7,274 bases of DNA from an uncultured Armatimonadota bacterium. GTDB lineage: Bacteria > Armatimonadota > Armatimonadia > Armatimonadales > Armatimonadaceae. Made by a program: the position numbers and the translations under genes. Shown piece after piece: positions 5,039-7,274 of this stretch; the first letter of the stretch is position 1, and every line of letters begins with the position of its first letter. The DNA lies in the NCBI GenBank assembly GCA_903915615.1, contig CAIWTR010000442.1:1-7274 (forward strand), in the 5' to 3' direction. The notes under the pieces were generated by a model, which saw nothing but the letters and a program-made list of their open reading frames with translations, was not told the origin of the DNA and made no database searches.

Positions 5039-7216
5039 ATGCAAGAACGAGTTGAAAGCGTAAACGAAACCGGCCAATCGCTGTCGCTGCAGGAATATGG
5101 TGACATGTTCCGCCGGCGTAGACTGGTCATTTTTCAGGTCTTTGCTTTTGTTCTGGTGGTCGGCGTACTGATCACCATGGTTCAGGCCCCCACATACAGA
5201 GCCGTCGCACGTCTGCTTGTTTCTCCGCCATCCTATGTCATCAACAATGTCAGCACGGATCCACTTGCTGCCCTGTTTCAGCTCAGCCAGCAATACTCCC
5301 CACTGACTCAGGTTGAGATGATTCAACGGTCGGAAATCAAAGATGAAGTTGGACGCAGACTAAGCGCCAAAGCTCTTCCTATTGTTTCCGTCGATGTCGT
5401 TGAAAACACATCCATTATTGAAGTCACTGTCGAGGGCGACAACCCCAGTCTTGTTCGCGATACCGCAAACACATTGGTGGATGTCTATACCGAAAATGTA
5501 AAGACCAAAGGTGAGTCCAGCCTGCGGCAAGCCAGTCAGTTTGCAACAGATCAGGCAAAAGTCAACAATGATGACGCGATGACTGCACTGACCGAGCTGC
5601 AGACGCTTAAAAAGGACAAAAACCTTCCTGACTTGCTGAGTAACCGCGAAGCCCAGCAGCAAGTTGTTACCGATTTACAGATTGCATACAACACCGCTCG
5701 CGCTGGTTCTATCGAGGCCCAGCGAAAGATCGAAAGCAGCCGTGAGCGCCTGAAGTCTATCCCGACGACCAGAAGCGACATCCCATCCGCCGATGCAGAC
5801 CCAACCGTTCAGTCGTTTCAGGTCAAAATCGATGAGCTTGAAACCGAACTGACATCGCTGGGGACAACGCTCGGACCAAGCGCCGATGCCATCGTTGTAA
5901 AGACAAAGCAGCTGGCTGAGCTTCGGCTACGTCTGGTCAAGTACCGCAAGTCGACTCCAATCCGCACAGCACGCTTCAACCCTGCCTACGCGACGTTGAA
6001 CGAGCGGATTATTCAGCTTGAAATCGATGCTTCCGCTGCGGCAACACGTGCTGCGGGGATTGCAACATCGTTGAAGGCAGCCGATGCCCGCCTGAACCAG
6101 TTCCCGCTCTGGGAAAACTATTATCAGCGTCTTGAGTCACGGATCAAGTCGAGTCAGGAACGCTCCAAGTATTGGTCTGACCAGGCCCAAAACATCGAGC
6201 TACGCCTCAAGACCATCAGCACCAACATCCAACCAATCGAACGCGCGCTGCTTCCAACCATCCCGATTCGCCCAAAGAAACAGCAGAACATCATCCTTGC
6301 TGCGGTTATCGGTCTGGTACTTGGCTTTGCGATTGCGCTCTTGCTTGAGCTCCTCGATGACCGTATCAACAGCCCAGAAGAAGCGGAACGCGTTCTTCGC
6401 CTCCCAAGTCTTGGCCATGTACCGATGGTGGAGGAGGAGGGCCTTCGTCTCATTCGCGATATTTCGAGTTTCTCGCCTCTCATGGAGTCCTATCGAAGTC
6501 TGCGAACCAACCTGAACTTTGCTGCGGTTGGGAATGAGCTGCGCACATTGTTGATCACGTCATCGGTTCCATCCGAAGGTAAGTCAACGACTGCGGCAAA
6601 CCTCGCGATGGCGCTTGCTCTTGATGGTAAGCGTGTGGTGATTGTGGATGCTGACCTTCGTCGTCCGAGTCAGCACAAGCTCTTCAAGGTGGAATCGAAT
6701 CCTGGACTCACCGATGTGCTGGTTGACTCGCACACATTGGATGATGTGATGCAACCCACCAATGTAGAGAATGTCTGGATTGTCCCAGCTGGTTCACCTC
6801 CACCGAACCCGGCTGAGCTTCTCGGCAGCACTGCAATGGAGCGTGTCGTCGAGCAGCTCAAAGAGCGTGCAGATATCGTACTCTTCGATACCCCGCCAAC
6901 CTTGCTTGTTGCGGACTCGATTGTTCTCTCAGCCCGTATGGATGGCGTTCTCCTCGTCGTGGCCTTTGGTGATACGAAGAAAGCCAATATCCGGCGCTCC
7001 GTGGAACTTTTGCAGCGCGCTGGAACTTCGGTGCTTGGAACTGTTCTAAACCGTATATCAAGTCCAGGTGGTGGGTACTACTATTACTACGGTTACGGCT
7101 ATGGTTACGGGTACGGCAAGTACTACATCCCAGGCAATGTGGATACACCGGGCAAGGGTGTCGAAGCAACGCCTGAACCTGCAGCTGTCGAATCATCGGG
7201 TACGGATACAAAGTGA
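5039..7216 (+). CDS. wzc: Wzc-type polysaccharide copolymerase and tyrosine autokinase (BY-kinase)
   Basis: A 725-residue inner-membrane protein, normal length for the fused Wzc family; the symbol is family-level. It regulates chain length and export of the polysaccharide through cycles of tyrosine autophosphorylation. The Wzz domain begins at about residue 15, with transmembrane helix 1 at about 29-49. A periplasmic region rich in predicted coiled coil (about 165-240, 255-303, 320-395) leads through a Pro-rich stretch to helix 2 at about 417-437. The cytoplasmic kinase has the oligomerisation motif ESYRSLR (483-489, ExxRxxR), Walker A SSVPSEGKST (508-517, Lys515), Walker A' VVIVDADLRRP (533-543, Asp537), GSPPPNPAELL (585-595) and Walker B IVLFDTPP (613-620). 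The tyrosine cluster at 680-696 has 11 Tyr in 17 residues, the expected autophosphorylation site, followed by 29 further residues rich in Pro, Glu and Ser. It follows the initiating transferase and overlaps the next gene as TGATG. A cognate low-molecular-weight tyrosine phosphatase is not in the window. Confidence 0.96.
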   Translation: MQERVESVNETGQSLSLQEYGDMFRRRRLVIFQVFAFVLVVGVLITMVQAPTYRAVARLLVSPPSYVINNVSTDPLAALFQLSQQYSPLTQVEMIQRSEIKDEVGRRLSAKALPIVSVDVVENTSIIEVTVEGDNPSLVRDTANTLVDVYTENVKTKGESSLRQASQFATDQAKVNNDDAMTALTELQTLKKDKNLPDLLSNREAQQQVVTDLQIAYNTARAGSIEAQRKIESSRERLKSIPTTRSDIPSADADPTVQSFQVKIDELETELTSLGTTLGPSADAIVVKTKQLAELRLRLVKYRKSTPIRTARFNPAYATLNERIIQLEIDASAAATRAAGIATSLKAADARLNQFPLWENYYQRLESRIKSSQERSKYWSDQAQNIELRLKTISTNIQPIERALLPTIPIRPKKQQNIILAAVIGLVLGFAIALLLELLDDRINSPEEAERVLRLPSLGHVPMVEEEGLRLIRDISSFSPLMESYRSLRTNLNFAAVGNELRTLLITSSVPSEGKSTTAANLAMALALDGKRVVIVDADLRRPSQHKLFKVESNPGLTDVLVDSHTLDDVMQPTNVENVWIVPAGSPPPNPAELLGSTAMERVVEQLKERADIVLFDTPPTLLVADSIVLSARMDGVLLVVAFGDTKKANIRRSVELLQRAGTSVLGTVLNRISSPGGGYYYYYGYGYGYGYGKYYIPGNVDTPGKGVEATPEPAAVESSGTDTK
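7076..7126 (+). repeat. Tyr/Gly-Tyr low-complexity tract at the autokinase C-terminus
   Basis: Five consecutive Tyr codons are followed by four Gly-Tyr units and a final Tyr pair. At DNA level 7091-7114 is an imperfect hexamer repeat (GGTTAC, GGCTAT, GGTTAC, GGGTAC). It encodes the phosphorylatable cluster. Because the unit is six bases, gain or loss of a copy would keep the frame and change the number of tyrosines. Confidence 0.8.
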
Positions 7217-7274
7217 TGCAAGTAAACAAATCGTTGGTCGTGATGACCTGCCTCGTCGCGCTTGGGGGAATCCC
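7216..7274 (+). CDS. Start of next polysaccharide-cluster gene, truncated by the window edge
   Basis: An ATG at 7216-7218 shares its first base with the autokinase stop (TGATG) and opens a frame that runs to the window end, giving 19 residues: MQVNKSLVVMTCLVALGGI. A lysine followed by an uninterrupted hydrophobic stretch looks like a signal peptide or first membrane helix. GGA nine bases upstream is a weak ribosome site, so coupled translation is likely. By position it could be an export protein, flippase, polymerase or glycan-processing enzyme; too little is visible to choose. An internal ATG at 7243 is a less likely alternative. Confidence 0.6.
   Translation, partial: MQVNKSLVVMTCLVALGGI

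Noticed and set aside
5004..5063. Short plus-strand frame of 19 codons starting in a TGATG overlap with the sugar transferase stop and ending inside the autokinase gene.
   Set aside because: It has no ribosome site of its own and overlaps the well-supported autokinase start and its Shine-Dalgarno site. The peptide has no recognisable feature; most likely chance.
6430..6440. Very strong internal Shine-Dalgarno-like run (GGAGGAGGAGG) just before the kinase domain, raising the idea of separately translated kinase.
   Set aside because: No ATG, GTG or TTG follows at a usable distance; the next in-frame ATG is at 6482, about 40 bases away. The run simply encodes three glutamates.

Overview
The window carries parts of two divergent gene clusters that meet at a 153-bp intergenic region (about 4096-4248). 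Base composition is moderately GC-rich and coding density is high: neighbouring genes overlap by 1-4 bases or are separated by a few tens of bases. The fused Wzz/BY-kinase polysaccharide copolymerase is the architecture typical of diderm (Gram-negative type) bacteria. I cannot place the organism securely. Possible leaderless GTG starts and the mixture of gene families hint at a non-model phylum, but that is a guess. No RNA gene, insertion sequence, CRISPR array or prophage gene is visible.

Left cluster (minus strand, read from 4095 down to 1). The order is an unrecognised 309-aa protein, a 789-aa S9 serine peptidase very like the S9D glutamyl endopeptidases, and an ABC transporter ATPase cut off by the left edge. 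Both junctions are stop/start overlaps (TTGA at 3166-3169 and TAATG at 798-802), so the three genes look like one translationally coupled operon. The membrane partner of the ATPase, if it is encoded here, lies beyond position 1.

Right cluster (plus strand, from about 4249 to past the right edge). A compact polyprenyl-phosphate sugar-1-phosphate transferase would load the first sugar onto the lipid carrier. It is followed after 34 bases by a Wzc-type tyrosine autokinase/copolymerase, which would control chain length and export. The start of a third gene with a signal- or anchor-like N-terminus then overlaps the autokinase stop as TGATG. This is the beginning of an exopolysaccharide or capsule locus.

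The intergenic region holds candidate promoters in both directions. The most unusual detail is a pair of near mirror-image modules (4093-4107 and 4237-4251). Each is a -10-like hexamer followed by exactly six bases and a GTG codon, the geometry expected of leaderless transcripts. A 15-bp hairpin or operator candidate lies between them. I found no clear new defence or mobile system; the most open questions are the start geometry, the 309-aa protein and the peptidase-ABC coupling.
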